Shown in pieces: positions 35,312 through 43,940 of a stretch of 58,625 nt of DNA. Numbering within the stretch: the first letter of the stretch is position 1; each line of letters opens with the position of its first letter. The stretch spans positions 1 through 58,625 of the forward strand of contig JAPSFM010000023.1 of assembly GCA_035063885.1 (NCBI GenBank), given 5' to 3'. The DNA comes from CAADGY01 sp900696665 (GTDB lineage Bacteria; Acidobacteriota; Terriglobia; Bryobacterales; Bryobacteraceae). The translations under genes and the position numbers were made by a program. The notes under the pieces are model-generated. The model did no database searches and was not told the origin of the DNA. It worked only from the letters and a program-made list of their open reading frames with translations.

Positions 35312-36565
35312 CTACCGGCGAAGCCGGCGTATAGCGCCAAACACACCGGCGAGTACCCGCGCCGGATCTGGATCTTCAGCGCGAATGATTTCGATGGGCC
35401 CGTTACCCGTCGGGCGCCAGCGCTCAAAGGTCCGCGGAGCTGCAAAACCTGCAAACACCGTGACCAGCGGTGTTCCGCAGGCGGCGGCCACATGCTGCCC
35501 GGATGAATCATAGCCCACGTATAGTTGGCTGCGCGCAATGAGCGAAGCGAAATCGGCGAATGCGCAGTTGATGGCGCGGAGCCGCCCGGACGGCACACCG
35601 GTACGCGCCACCACGCGGTCTACCCGTTCCGATTCTTCGCCGCCCGCGCCACGGTCCACCAGAACCAGCGTATCGGGATTCACAAGATCTCTCAGCAGCT
35701 TTTCCTCAAACGGGCCGGGAATTCTCTTGGCGGGGTTTTCACCCACGCCGAAACTCACCGTTATTATCGGGTCGCCGCTGAACTTCGAAGTTGGAACCGG
35801 CGAGATGAACGGCCGCGGTTCCAGGCCGCCGAAAGTCTCCGCCGCCCAGCGGCCGGCCAGAGCGGCGAGCGCCTCGGAACCATTCCCCCCGTAAGACCTA
35901 CTCTCAAAAAAGAAGTAACCCTCTTCGCGCCCCAAGGGAAGCAGGCCCAACTGCGACAGCCGCGAGTCCGGATCGATGACGATCGAATCCGGAGCCAGCA
36001 ACTGTTCGCGTAAATCGGGCCAGATCTGTAGACGGCCGGCAAGGGTTGCGTTTCTGCCGTAGGCAACGGGAAGGTGACGCACACGCGGTTCTCCCGCGAA
36101 GATTTCCCAATTTTTACTGGGGCCCACCAGATACACGTCAGCGGACGGAAAAGTATCGAGAGCGACGCGAAGAAGCGGGCTGGTAACGGCGACGTCGGCG
36201 CCCAGCGTCACACGAGAAAGAACGAAAACGTTCCGTATGCGGTCCGGATTTCCGTCAAACCGGCGTGGCCGGCGTATGCGTCGATACCTGGCCAGCAACT
36301 CCGCCGCGTCGAGTTCCGGCAGCGCACGGGCTATGACCTGTGAAAACAGGTCTGCGTACACATCGCAAAGGGCGGGCTCGAACAGATCGGAGAGGCGTTC
36401 TGCAACAATACCGAAGAGCGCGCGGCTGCCCTCGTGAGCCGTTTCGGAATCCTCGCTGGTGGCGCGATCAAGCAGAGCGTCCAGCACACTTGCGGGCCAC
36501 ACCTCGCCGCGCAGGCAATATTTCAACAGTTCTCCGGCGAGGTCACTGGGGGAGGTATTTGCCAA
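35312..36565 (-). CDS. Glycosyltransferase family 9-like protein
   Basis: The 417-residue protein has an unassigned N-terminal helical domain of about 105 residues. A GT-B fold follows, in which VFVLSRVTLGADVAVTSPLL and ADVYLVGPSKN resemble the N-lobe, and QLYVGYDSSGQHVAAACGTP with LVTVFAGFAAPRTFERW resembles the nucleotide-sugar-binding C-lobe of heptosyltransferase-like GT9 enzymes. The GYDSSGQHVAAACGTP segment is the family's best-conserved site. Its start overlaps the end of the MTA phosphorylase gene by 23 nt, making it the last gene of a coupled run. Why a glycosyltransferase-like gene is tied to propionyl-CoA and methylthioadenosine genes is unclear. Confidence 0.75.
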   Translation of the reverse strand: MANTSPSDLAGELLKYCLRGEVWPASVLDALLDRATSEDSETAHEGSRALFGIVAERLSDLFEPALCDVYADLFSQVIARALPELDAAELLARYRRIRRPRRFDGNPDRIRNVFVLSRVTLGADVAVTSPLLRVALDTFPSADVYLVGPSKNWEIFAGEPRVRHLPVAYGRNATLAGRLQIWPDLREQLLAPDSIVIDPDSRLSQLGLLPLGREEGYFFFESRSYGGNGSEALAALAGRWAAETFGGLEPRPFISPVPTSKFSGDPIITVSFGVGENPAKRIPGPFEEKLLRDLVNPDTLVLVDRGAGGEESERVDRVVARTGVPSGRLRAINCAFADFASLIARSQLYVGYDSSGQHVAAACGTPLVTVFAGFAAPRTFERWRPTGNGPIEIIRAEDPDPARVLAGVFGAIRRLRR

Positions 36566-37406
36566 CCAGAAGCTCCAGTTTTTTTCGCGTTTCGGCCGGG
36601 ACCACCTGGGGATCCGTGATCAGAGCATGCGACAACGCGGAACCGCACTTGCACTTGCGCTGTTCAGGCATGGCTGCGATAGCGGCCTTTACCACCTTCG
36701 CGGCGTTGTCCGCGTTCGTAGTGAGATTCGCGATGATATCGTTCACTGTCACGGCGTCGTGCTCGGGATGCCAGCAGTCATAATCCGTCACCATGGCGAC
36801 GGTCACATAGCATAGCTCGGCTTCCCGCGCGAGCTTCGCTTCCTGCAGGTTCGTCATGCCGATGACATCCATTCCCCAGCTTCGATACAGGTTCGACTCT
36901 GCCTTGGTCGAAAATGCCGGCCCTTCCATACAAAGATAGGTACCGCCTTTCTTCGCGCTCACTCCTTCCCTCACGCACGCCCGGAACACGGTGTCGGCCA
37001 GTTCCGGGCAGATGGGATCAGCGAAGCTGATGTGAGCCACCAGCCCGTCGCCGAAAAACGTCGACGGGCGGGCCTTGGTTCGATCAACGAACTGATCAGG
37101 AATAAGGAAATCGAGCGGGCGGTGCTCCTGTTTAAGCGATCCCACGGCGCTGAGCGAAATGATCCGTTCCACACCCAGCTTCTTGAATCCGTAAATGTTC
37201 GCACGGAAATTCAGCTCGGAAGGTGACAGGCGATGCCCGCGCCCGTGCCGCGCGAGAAAAGCCACCGGTCTTCCGGCAAGTTGTCCGGCGATGTAGGCGT
37301 CGGAAGGGCTGCCCCACGGCGTATCCATGGAGATCTCTTCCTGCGCTTCGAATCCCGGCATGGAATAGAGCCCGCTGCCGCCCAGTATTCCTATCTGTGC
37401 TTTCAA
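36543..37406 (-). CDS. mtnP: S-methyl-5'-thioadenosine phosphorylase
   Basis: The 287-residue enzyme splits methylthioadenosine into adenine and 5-methylthioribose 1-phosphate, the first step of methionine salvage. Family markers are IGILGGSGLYSMPG at 5-18, a phosphate-binding RHGRGH near 53-58, and TYLCMEGPAFSTKAESNLYR near 176-195, followed by GMDVIGMTNLQEAKLAREAE. The trailing VTDYDCWH motif supports the MtnP/PNP family rather than 5'-nucleosidase. Its start overlaps the epimerase stop (ATGA, 37403-37406), indicating translational coupling. Confidence 0.92.
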   Translation of the reverse strand: MKAQIGILGGSGLYSMPGFEAQEEISMDTPWGSPSDAYIAGQLAGRPVAFLARHGRGHRLSPSELNFRANIYGFKKLGVERIISLSAVGSLKQEHRPLDFLIPDQFVDRTKARPSTFFGDGLVAHISFADPICPELADTVFRACVREGVSAKKGGTYLCMEGPAFSTKAESNLYRSWGMDVIGMTNLQEAKLAREAELCYVTVAMVTDYDCWHPEHDAVTVNDIIANLTTNADNAAKVVKAAIAAMPEQRKCKCGSALSHALITDPQVVPAETRKKLELLVGKYLPQ

Positions 37407-37819
37407 TTTGTATGCTCCTCGATCAGTTCTAACAGCACTCCGCCTGTCGAAGACGGATGGACAAACACATACCGGTGTCCGCCCGCACCCGTGCGCGGCT
37501 CGTTCAGAATCCTCGCCCCAGCGGCGCGGAGGCGCTCGACAACCGCGTCGAGATTGGGAACACGGAGCGCCACGTGATGCAGCCCCTCGCCTCGCTTTTC
37601 GATGAACCGGGCAATCACGGAATCCGAAGCCGCCGCTTCGAGCAATTCGATTCTCGGTCCGCCGGCCGCGAGCATTGACACCTTCACTTTTTCCGCCGGC
37701 ACGGTCTCGGGTTCGCTCGCTTGCATTCCGAGTTGGTCACGATAAAAGCCGAGCGCGATTTCGAGCGAACGGACAGCGATCCCGAGGTGGTCGATCTTAA
37801 ATCCGCCGAAGCCATTCAT
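37403..37819 (-). CDS. mce: Methylmalonyl-CoA epimerase
   Basis: The 138-residue VOC-fold enzyme interconverts (S)- and (R)-methylmalonyl-CoA. DHLGIAVRSLEIALGFYRDQLG carries the first metal His, EGLHHVALRV the second, and VLLELIEE the metal Glu; HKYVFVHPSSTGG-type sequence (HRYVFVHPSSTGG here) is also conserved in the family. Position between meaB and mtnP with overlaps at both ends supports the assignment, as MeaB and this epimerase act on the same substrate pathway. No mutase gene (mutA/mutB) is in the window. Confidence 0.92.
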   Translation of the reverse strand: MNGFGGFKIDHLGIAVRSLEIALGFYRDQLGMQASEPETVPAEKVKVSMLAAGGPRIELLEAAASDSVIARFIEKRGEGLHHVALRVPNLDAVVERLRAAGARILNEPRTGAGGHRYVFVHPSSTGGVLLELIEEHTN

Positions 37820-38702
37820 CGACGATCGAATAAGGATCCTTTCTGCGCAATGCCACAGCGCGCGCGGCGCTGTCCAGTTCCGCGGCCGGAATCCGGTTCA
37901 ATAGCCGTTCCCGGTACATCTCGAGCAGGCGGCGGCGCCAGATGTGCTCGCTTCGCTCGTGCCCACCGCGGTCTCCGGCAACCGAGCGTATCGCGTGGAG
38001 AGCCTCAGCGATACCCCCTCCTTCGGACGCCACTACACGCACAACCGGAGGTGTGGGGCCATCGTGATGGGCCAGACTCAGCATCGCGTGTATTTCACGC
38101 TCCAGGCGATCCGCGCCGGGTTGATCCGCTTTGTTGATCAGAAAGACGCCGGCGATCTCCATAATACCTGCCTTGATCGCCTGGACGTCGTCGCCCATCC
38201 CCGGCACCAGCACGACGGCGGTGACATCGGCGAGCCGTGCGATGTCTACTTCGTCCTGCCCCACGCCGACCGTTTCCACGATCACGGCATCCATGCCGGC
38301 GGCATCGAAGAGCAGCGCCATGTCAGTGGTAGCCGGAGCAAGGCCGCCCAGGTGGCCGCGTGTCGCCATCGAACGGATGAACACGCCCGGGTCCGCGTAA
38401 TGGGACTGCATACGGATGCGATCGCCCAGAATGGCGCCGCCGGAATAAGGGCTGGTGGGGTCCACGGCAATGACCCCCACACGCTGCTCCTCGCGCCGGA
38501 GCAGACGGATGATGCCATCGGCCAGCGTGCTTTTGCCGGCGCCCGGGGGGCCAGTGATGCCGATCACCAGCGCGTTACCCGTATGGGGAAAAAGCTTGCG
38601 CAGGAGAGCGTCCGCCGCGGGCGTCCTGTTTTCGACGGCACTCGCGGCACGTGCCAGGGCCCGCACATTGCCTTTACGGATCTGTTGTGCCCATTCCGGC
38701 AT
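37797..38702 (-). CDS. meaB: Methylmalonyl-CoA mutase-associated GTPase MeaB
   Basis: The 301-residue G3E-type GTPase (ArgK/MeaB family) gates cofactor loading and protects B12-dependent methylmalonyl-CoA mutase. It shows a Walker A motif GPPGAGKST near 50-58, the switch region DPTSPYSGGAILGDRIRMQ, ETVGVGQDEVDIA and the NKAD guanine-specificity motif. Length is typical. Its start overlaps the acyl-CoA dehydrogenase stop by one base and its end overlaps the epimerase start by 23 nt, so all are translated together. The cognate mutase must lie elsewhere in the genome. Confidence 0.93.
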   Translation of the reverse strand: MPEWAQQIRKGNVRALARAASAVENRTPAADALLRKLFPHTGNALVIGITGPPGAGKSTLADGIIRLLRREEQRVGVIAVDPTSPYSGGAILGDRIRMQSHYADPGVFIRSMATRGHLGGLAPATTDMALLFDAAGMDAVIVETVGVGQDEVDIARLADVTAVVLVPGMGDDVQAIKAGIMEIAGVFLINKADQPGADRLEREIHAMLSLAHHDGPTPPVVRVVASEGGGIAEALHAIRSVAGDRGGHERSEHIWRRRLLEMYRERLLNRIPAAELDSAARAVALRRKDPYSIVDEWLRRI

Positions 38703-39844
38703 CAGCTCTTCAGCAGTTGTCTGGCGATCACCAGTTTCTGGATCTCACTGGTGCCTTCGCCGATAGTACACAGCTTCACATCGCGATAGAACTTTTCGAC
38801 GGGGTAGTCCTTAATGAAGCCGTAGCCGCCGTGAATCTGTAGTGCTTCATCCGCCACCCGGACGGCGATCTCGGATGCGAAAAGCTTCGCCATGGCGGAC
38901 TCCATGGTGACGCGATGCCCTTGGTCCTTCATCCACGCCGCGCGGTATACGAGCAGGCGGGCGGCGTCGATGGAAGTCGCCATATTGGCCAGCTTGAACT
39001 GAATTGCCTGAAATTCCGAAATGGGCCGCCCGAACTGCTTCCTCTGCTTCGCGTAGCCGAGGGCCGCGTCGCAGGCGCCCTGCGCCAGTCCGACCGACAA
39101 TGCCGCGATGGAAATGCGTCCGCCGTCCAGAATGCGCAGGCTATCGACGAAACCTTCTCCCGGCCGGCCGAGAAGCTGCGACTCGCGCAGTCTGCACTCC
39201 ATGAATCGCACCTCTCCGGTTGAGCTGGCGCGCATACCCAGCTTGTTTTCCTTTTTACCGAGCCGGAAGCCCGGAGTGTCTTTGTCGATAATAAAGGCGG
39301 AGATGCCATGATGCGCCGCCGCCCGGTCCGTCACCGCCATGGCGACGCAGACATTCGCTTCGTGTGCATTGGTGGTGAATGTTTTTCCGCCATTGAGGAC
39401 CCAACCGTCACCGTCGCGCACGGCTGTCGTACGCGTGCCCGCGGCATCCGAACCCGCTTCTGGTTCCGTAAGAGACCAGCAGCCAATCCACTCGCCGCTG
39501 GCGAGCTTCGGGATGTATCGACGCTTCTGCTCTTCGCTTCCGGCTGTGAAGATGTGGTTGGCGCACAGCGAATTGTGTGCCGCCACGATGAGGCCCACGG
39601 CCGGATCAACCCGCGAAAGCTCCTCAATCAGGATGGAATACTCGATATAGTTCAGCCCGGCGCCGCCATACTCCTCCGCAAAAATCGCACCCATGAAACC
39701 CAGCGCGGAGAGCTTTGTGATGGCCTCACGCGGGAAGGTCTGCGTTTCGTCCCACTTCGTGACGTGGGGTGCAAGCTCCGACTCAGCGAATTCGCGGACC
39801 ATCTTCCTGAGCTGTAACTGCTCCGGGGTATAGTCGAATTCCAT
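38702..39844 (-). CDS. Acyl-CoA dehydrogenase (FAD-dependent)
   Basis: The 380-residue enzyme introduces a trans-2 double bond into an acyl-CoA and passes electrons to an electron-transfer flavoprotein. It has the signature region WSLTEPEAGSDAAG near 126-139 and the C-terminal segment QIHGGYGFIKDYPVEKFYRD. The Glu in IGEGTSEIQ near 366 corresponds to the catalytic base of short-chain and branched-chain members. It is the first gene of a coupled five-gene run with meaB, mce, mtnP and a GT9-like gene. Together with meaB and mce this suggests branched-chain amino acid or odd-chain fatty acid breakdown through propionyl-CoA. Confidence 0.93.
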   Translation of the reverse strand: MEFDYTPEQLQLRKMVREFAESELAPHVTKWDETQTFPREAITKLSALGFMGAIFAEEYGGAGLNYIEYSILIEELSRVDPAVGLIVAAHNSLCANHIFTAGSEEQKRRYIPKLASGEWIGCWSLTEPEAGSDAAGTRTTAVRDGDGWVLNGGKTFTTNAHEANVCVAMAVTDRAAAHHGISAFIIDKDTPGFRLGKKENKLGMRASSTGEVRFMECRLRESQLLGRPGEGFVDSLRILDGGRISIAALSVGLAQGACDAALGYAKQRKQFGRPISEFQAIQFKLANMATSIDAARLLVYRAAWMKDQGHRVTMESAMAKLFASEIAVRVADEALQIHGGYGFIKDYPVEKFYRDVKLCTIGEGTSEIQKLVIARQLLKS

Positions 39845-39866
39845 AGTGTCAGTGAGTGGTGTAAGA

Positions 39867-41069
39867 CTAGACGATGTTTTCCTTTACGGGGTCCCAGCGG
39901 ACAGTGCGGCCCTGGCGGTAACTTTCCACCGCCATGCGGCAGGCAATCGACACGCGATAGCCGATATCGAAAGGACAGTTTGGCTCCTTGCCGGTGCGGG
40001 CGCATTCAAGAAAATCGGCCATGTGCGCGGCGGGAGCCGTCTTGGTTTGTCCCATCATCTCCGTACCATCCCGGCGGTTTATTTTCTGCGGCAGGTAACG
40101 AATCTGCTGTGCCCGGGCGATGGTGCCGTCTGTTCCGAGCACGTCCTCGGAGCTGCCGAGCTGATTGTTGCCGAAGCCCGAATCCCAGCTAAACAAAATC
40201 TCCTCGGAATGTTCCATCGCCACATTCATTGTGTCGGGCACTTCACGGCCGTCCTTCCAAAGGAACACTCCACCGGCCATTGTCACCGCGGCGGGAATCT
40301 GAAGGCCCAGTACTTTGTACCAGAATGCGAGCTGATGGCACATGTTTTCGTAGACGTTTCCACCCGAATAATCCCAGTAGAACCGCCAGTTGGCGTACCG
40401 GTTCGGATCGAACTCGCGCCGGGGCGATTCGCCGAGAAAAGAATTCCAGATAATGTTCTCGGCAGTCATGTCCGGGTAGAGCGGCCGGGTCCACTGCGGT
40501 TTGCCGTGCGGCGTGTTCCGGTACATGTGCGCGTGGATGGCGGTGATCTTTCCCATCGCCGCGGGATCGGCAAAGCGCGTGGCGTCGGCGATCTGCCCGG
40601 AAGAGCAGGACTGGTGGCCAATCTGTACAGCCAGGCCGTTCGTCTTCCGGTAGGCCGCGCGCATCGCCTTCGCATGTTCGACGGTGAACGCCATCGTCTT
40701 TTCCTGGTAAACATGTTTGCCGGCGTCGAGCGAGGCGATGAAATGCTCCGCGTGCAGGTGCTGCGGGGTTGCGATCAGAACCGCGTCGATCGACTTGTCG
40801 TCGAGTACATGGCGGTAGTCGAGGAAGGTTCTCGCGGTGGGAACCACTCTTCTGGCTTCTTCCAGGCGGCGGGCATAGATGTCGGCAAAGGCGGCAAACT
40901 CGACATTCGGCTGCGAGATGGCCTCGCGCACGAGTTCCATACCACGAGCGCCAGCGCCGATGATCCCGAGCCGGACGCGGTCGTTAGCTCCCAGTACCGA
41001 GGCGGGCGCGGCTAGCGTACCAGCAATTCCGGAGGCCATCTGCCCGATGAATGTGCGGCGTGAATTCAT
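39867..41069 (-). CDS. Tat-exported Gfo/Idh/MocA family oxidoreductase
   Basis: The 400-residue protein begins with a twin-arginine signal (MNSRRTFIGQMASGIAG) and has the Rossmann motif RLGIIGAGARGMEL near 33-46. The EKPL position is altered: HVYQEKTMAFTVEH replaces EKPL with EKTM. The C-terminal part resembles Gfo/Idh/MocA proteins of Acidobacteria and Planctomycetes, including DYSGGNVYENMCHQLAFW. ATG at 41069 follows AAAGGAA; the longer frame upstream lacks a signal peptide. The neighbour across 135 nt is a Tat-exported aminotransferase in divergent orientation. Loss of the canonical Pro of EKP may affect cofactor binding or substrate choice. Confidence 0.88.
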   Translation of the reverse strand: MNSRRTFIGQMASGIAGTLAAPASVLGANDRVRLGIIGAGARGMELVREAISQPNVEFAAFADIYARRLEEARRVVPTARTFLDYRHVLDDKSIDAVLIATPQHLHAEHFIASLDAGKHVYQEKTMAFTVEHAKAMRAAYRKTNGLAVQIGHQSCSSGQIADATRFADPAAMGKITAIHAHMYRNTPHGKPQWTRPLYPDMTAENIIWNSFLGESPRREFDPNRYANWRFYWDYSGGNVYENMCHQLAFWYKVLGLQIPAAVTMAGGVFLWKDGREVPDTMNVAMEHSEEILFSWDSGFGNNQLGSSEDVLGTDGTIARAQQIRYLPQKINRRDGTEMMGQTKTAPAAHMADFLECARTGKEPNCPFDIGYRVSIACRMAVESYRQGRTVRWDPVKENIV

Positions 41070-41204
41070 ACTTCTATTCCTTTGGATTGGAAAGGGTAGT
41101 CTCATCTTAACACTGCCCACGCCCCGTTCACTTGCCAGAAGTGCTAATGTGGCAAACTGGAGCCAGAGATCCTCAATGCAAGTGGCTTACTACAGGAGGC
41201 CGAA

Positions 41205-42524
41205 TTGAAACAAAATGTTTCCCGCAGACATTTCATGGCCGCCATGCCGGCGGCAGGGTTGGTAGCACCTATGGCTAAGGCGGCGGAAAAGCCCGCTTTA
41301 CTTGGTGGCAAGCCGGTTCGCACGGTGCGCTTTCCGTCCTGGCCGCGCTTCGACAAGACTGAGGAAGAGGGCGTTTTGAAGACGCTCCAAAGTGGCAACT
41401 GGTTCCGCGGGAACGGCAAGAACGTCGCCCGCTTCGAAGAAGCCTACGCCGCCATGACCGGCGCCAAGCACTGCCTGGCAACGGCAAACGGAACCAGCGC
41501 GCTGCTAACATCGCTGGGTGCGCTTGGGATAGGCGCGGGGGACGAGGTTATTCTGCCGCCCTATACATTTGTCGCGACAGTAAATGTGATCCTGATGCTG
41601 AGCGCGATGCCGGTGTTCGTCGATTCCGACCGGGAATCGTCGCAGATCGACGCGAGCAAAATTGAAGCGGCCATCACAAACCGCACGCGCGCCATCATGC
41701 CGGTCCATTTGGGCGGCAATGCAGCCGACCTGGACGCGATTATGGCCATCGCGCGCAAACGCAATATTCCGGTGGTGGAAGATGCCTGCCAGTCGCACCT
41801 GGGCGAATGGCGCAACCGCAAAGTGGGCACCTATGGCACAACCGGATGCTTCAGCTTTCAGGCGTCGAAGAACCTGAACTCCGGCGAGGGCGGCGCGATC
41901 CTCTCAAACGACTCGGCCCTCATCGAGAAGTGCTATGCGTTTCACAACAACGGGCGGGGCAGGGCATCGGGCGGATACAATTTCTCTTATGCCAGCCGCG
42001 GGTCTAACCTCCGGCTTGCCGAATTCCAGGGCGCCCTGCTGCTGGCGCAGATGAAGCGCGTCGAAGAGCAAGCAGCCACGCGCGACCGCAATGCGCAATA
42101 CCTGAGCAGTCTTTTGCGTGAGATTCCCGGCATTAAACCCGCCCGCATGTACGAGGGCTGCACTCGCAATGCCTATCATCTTTACATGGCGCTGTACGAC
42201 AAGAACGAGTTTGCTGGATTGCCGCGCGCGAAATTCCTGAAAGCCCTTTCTGCCGAGGGTATCCCCGCATCCGGCGGCTATTCGCCCCTGAACAAAGAGC
42301 CATTTATCAAGAACACCCTCAACTCGCGCGCCTACCAGGCCATCTACTCCAAGAAGCAGATTGCCGAGTGGGAAGAGAGGAACCGCTGTCCGGAAAACGA
42401 TCGGCTATGCGAGGAAGCTATCTGGTTTTCCCAGACCGTGTTGCTCGCCGGCCGCGAGGACATGGAGCAGATTGCCGAAGCGGTACGGAAGATTCACACC
42501 CACGCCAAAGCGCTAGTGGCGTGA
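41205..42524 (+). CDS. DegT/DnrJ/EryC1/StrS-type aminotransferase with Tat signal
   Basis: The 439-residue PLP-dependent enzyme resembles sugar aminotransferases of the DegT/ArnB group. The N-terminus MKQNVSRRHFMAAMPAAGL is a twin-arginine signal. Enzyme motifs follow: GNGKNVARFEEAYA near 63-76, LATANGTSALLTSLGA near 85-100, VEDACQSHLG near 185-194, and the PLP-lysine motif QASKNLNSGEGGAI near 214-228. The TTG start at 41205 has CAGGAGG 5 nt upstream. Export of a PLP enzyme by Tat is plausible because the pathway carries folded proteins, but a keto-sugar acceptor outside the cytoplasm is unusual. It diverges from a Gfo/Idh/MocA gene, a possible source of such a keto-sugar. Confidence 0.88.
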   Translation: MKQNVSRRHFMAAMPAAGLVAPMAKAAEKPALLGGKPVRTVRFPSWPRFDKTEEEGVLKTLQSGNWFRGNGKNVARFEEAYAAMTGAKHCLATANGTSALLTSLGALGIGAGDEVILPPYTFVATVNVILMLSAMPVFVDSDRESSQIDASKIEAAITNRTRAIMPVHLGGNAADLDAIMAIARKRNIPVVEDACQSHLGEWRNRKVGTYGTTGCFSFQASKNLNSGEGGAILSNDSALIEKCYAFHNNGRGRASGGYNFSYASRGSNLRLAEFQGALLLAQMKRVEEQAATRDRNAQYLSSLLREIPGIKPARMYEGCTRNAYHLYMALYDKNEFAGLPRAKFLKALSAEGIPASGGYSPLNKEPFIKNTLNSRAYQAIYSKKQIAEWEERNRCPENDRLCEEAIWFSQTVLLAGREDMEQIAEAVRKIHTHAKALVA

Positions 42525-42533
42525 GCGCCTGCG

Positions 42534-42559
42534 GGAGCCGGTAACGCTTCGCCGGCTCC
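42534..42559 (+). terminator. Hairpin after the aminotransferase gene
   Basis: GGAGCCGG (42534-42541) and CCGGCTCC (42552-42559) form a perfect 8-bp stem with a 10-nt loop, 9 nt after the aminotransferase stop. No T run follows. It is a likely transcription end or an mRNA-stabilising hairpin. The stretch from here to 42728 shows no gene. Confidence 0.45.
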
Positions 42560-42728
42560 GGATTCATCGTGTCACTGCTGGTGTCCTGTCGCCAAGGAGT
42601 GATGATCGAGCAGGAGACCGATACCAAAGCGACATCGTTCGTCTTGAACCCTGAACCGTAGGGTGTTGGAGCGGGACTGGCTCGCATCAATCTTATGGTC
42701 GGGCCAGTTCCTTAAGGATGCAGGAAAA

Positions 42729-43182
42729 ATGAGAGTAAGTTCCAAAGCGGTCAGCATCTGCCTTCTAATATGCTGGATGGCTGGGTGCGCAGGTAGCAAC
42801 TAAGAAGGAATGGTCAGGCCTTACCGCATTATCAAGCGGAGAGAGTATCAAAGTGAAGTTGCAACATGGTAAGCCAGTGACTGGCGGGTTCGCCGGCTTG
42901 CATGATTACGACATCGTGGTGAGGACTCGACAGGGTGAACGTGTCATCCCCAAGACTGATATCCAGAGAATAAGTGTGCGGCGCCGGGCCGTGAAGTACG
43001 CGCCACTGATTGGATTGGCGACGGGGTTCGGCGTAATGGTTGGCATCTTAGGCAATGGAGGGGATTTGGTTGCTTCGGGATATGCAGCTTATCTCGGTGC
43101 CGGTGCTGGGATTGGCTACCTGGGCGGATGGCTCGTAGGGAAAGCCGCCTCTGACAAGGTCGTGTACGATGCCTCCCCATGA
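42729..43182 (+). pseudogene. Small lipoprotein gene with a frameshift
   Basis: ATG at 42729, with AAGGATGCAGGAAAA upstream, encodes a lipoprotein-type signal (MRVSSKAVSICLLICWMAGC) followed by AGSN and TAA at 42801. In the adjacent frame the sequence continues from 42799 as TKKEWSGLTALSSGESIKV and then a domain with VRTRQGERVIPKTDIQRISV and a Gly-rich hydrophobic C-terminus (about 43000-43140) to 43182. A single-base change would restore one protein of about 150 residues. The hydrophobic tail resembles a glycine-zipper domain. Function unknown; a cell-envelope location is likely. Confidence 0.6.
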
Positions 43183-43224
43183 CGATGCCCCCGGTATCGT
43201 GGAGGTGCGGAGATACTGCGGCTG

Positions 43225-43730
43225 GTGATAGTCATGGCTATCTGTGGTATGCCGGTCGCCGTGGCTCAAAGTGCCAATATTTCGGCAGTAGCCGGGGTTG
43301 GAGTGGGATTCGGAGAGCGCCAAGATCGAGGTGGTCTCGCAGCGGCAGGCGCATCGGTTGCATTTCCGATTTCCGCCGGCCGCCGCAAGGTCCAACTCGA
43401 TTACTTCCTCGGTCGATTTACCAGCCGGGGCGAAAATCGCCATTTTGTTACGGGAAGCTACGTAGTCCAATTTTCAACAGGAGGCCCCCAGCCATTTTTC
43501 CAGATAGGCGCTGGTATCGGTACACGTACACTGCGGATCGAATCGCAGACGCCTTCCGGTTCGGTGTTTACACGCACCGATGTTGAGGCCACGCCGATTT
43601 TGCTGGCCGGTGGCGGTATAACCTTAAAGTGAACCGATCCGTCTTCATTCAGCCTCAGCTTCGCTTGTACGCCCCTGGAGGGCCAACTCTGACGCTCTTG
43701 CCCGCTATCAGCATAGGATGGCAGTTCTGA
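43225..43730 (+). pseudogene. Outer-membrane beta-barrel-like gene with a late frameshift
   Basis: The frame from GTG at 43225 encodes an export signal (MPVAVAQ) and alternating beta-strands with Gly-rich turns, ending at TGA 43630-43632. The adjacent frame continues directly from 43629 as VNRSVFIQPQLRLYAPG and ends in ISIGWQF followed by TGA (43728-43730). A terminal aromatic Phe after alternating hydrophobic residues is the outer-membrane barrel insertion signal, so the shifted frame probably is the real C-terminus. The frameshift lies near 43625. The intact barrel would be small (about 165 residues), similar to 8-stranded OmpX/OmpW-type proteins. Confidence 0.55.
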
Positions 43731-43821
43731 GAATTTGGGGAACACTACTTGGCAAATCCATTCGGGTGCTTCCACTGTGCCTTGATCCTACATCAGCAAA
43801 ACAGGCAAAGCCTCCAAAAAG

Positions 43822-43920
43822 CTAAGTGACCGTCGCCTCGCCGGCAGGTATTACCGCGGCATCAAGCCGGGTCTCACTCTGGCGCACGAATTGTTCTTTC
43901 GATTCCTGTTCCATTTCCAT
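43822..43920 (-). CDS. 32-residue peptide of unknown function
   Basis: A 33-codon frame on the minus strand runs from ATG at 43920 to TAG at 43822. It encodes MEMEQESKEQFVRQ followed by a short C-terminal part ending in GEATVT. GAGGAGG lies 7 nt upstream of the ATG, one of the strongest ribosome-binding sites in the region, which argues that it is translated. It is acidic and polar with no hydrophobic segment. It follows a small peptide gene and a PatA-like protease gene on the same strand. A leader-core precursor is one possibility; there is no proof. Confidence 0.5.
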   Translation of the reverse strand: MEMEQESKEQFVRQSETRLDAAVIPAGEATVT

Positions 43921-43940
43921 GGGTAAACCTCCTCGCAAAA

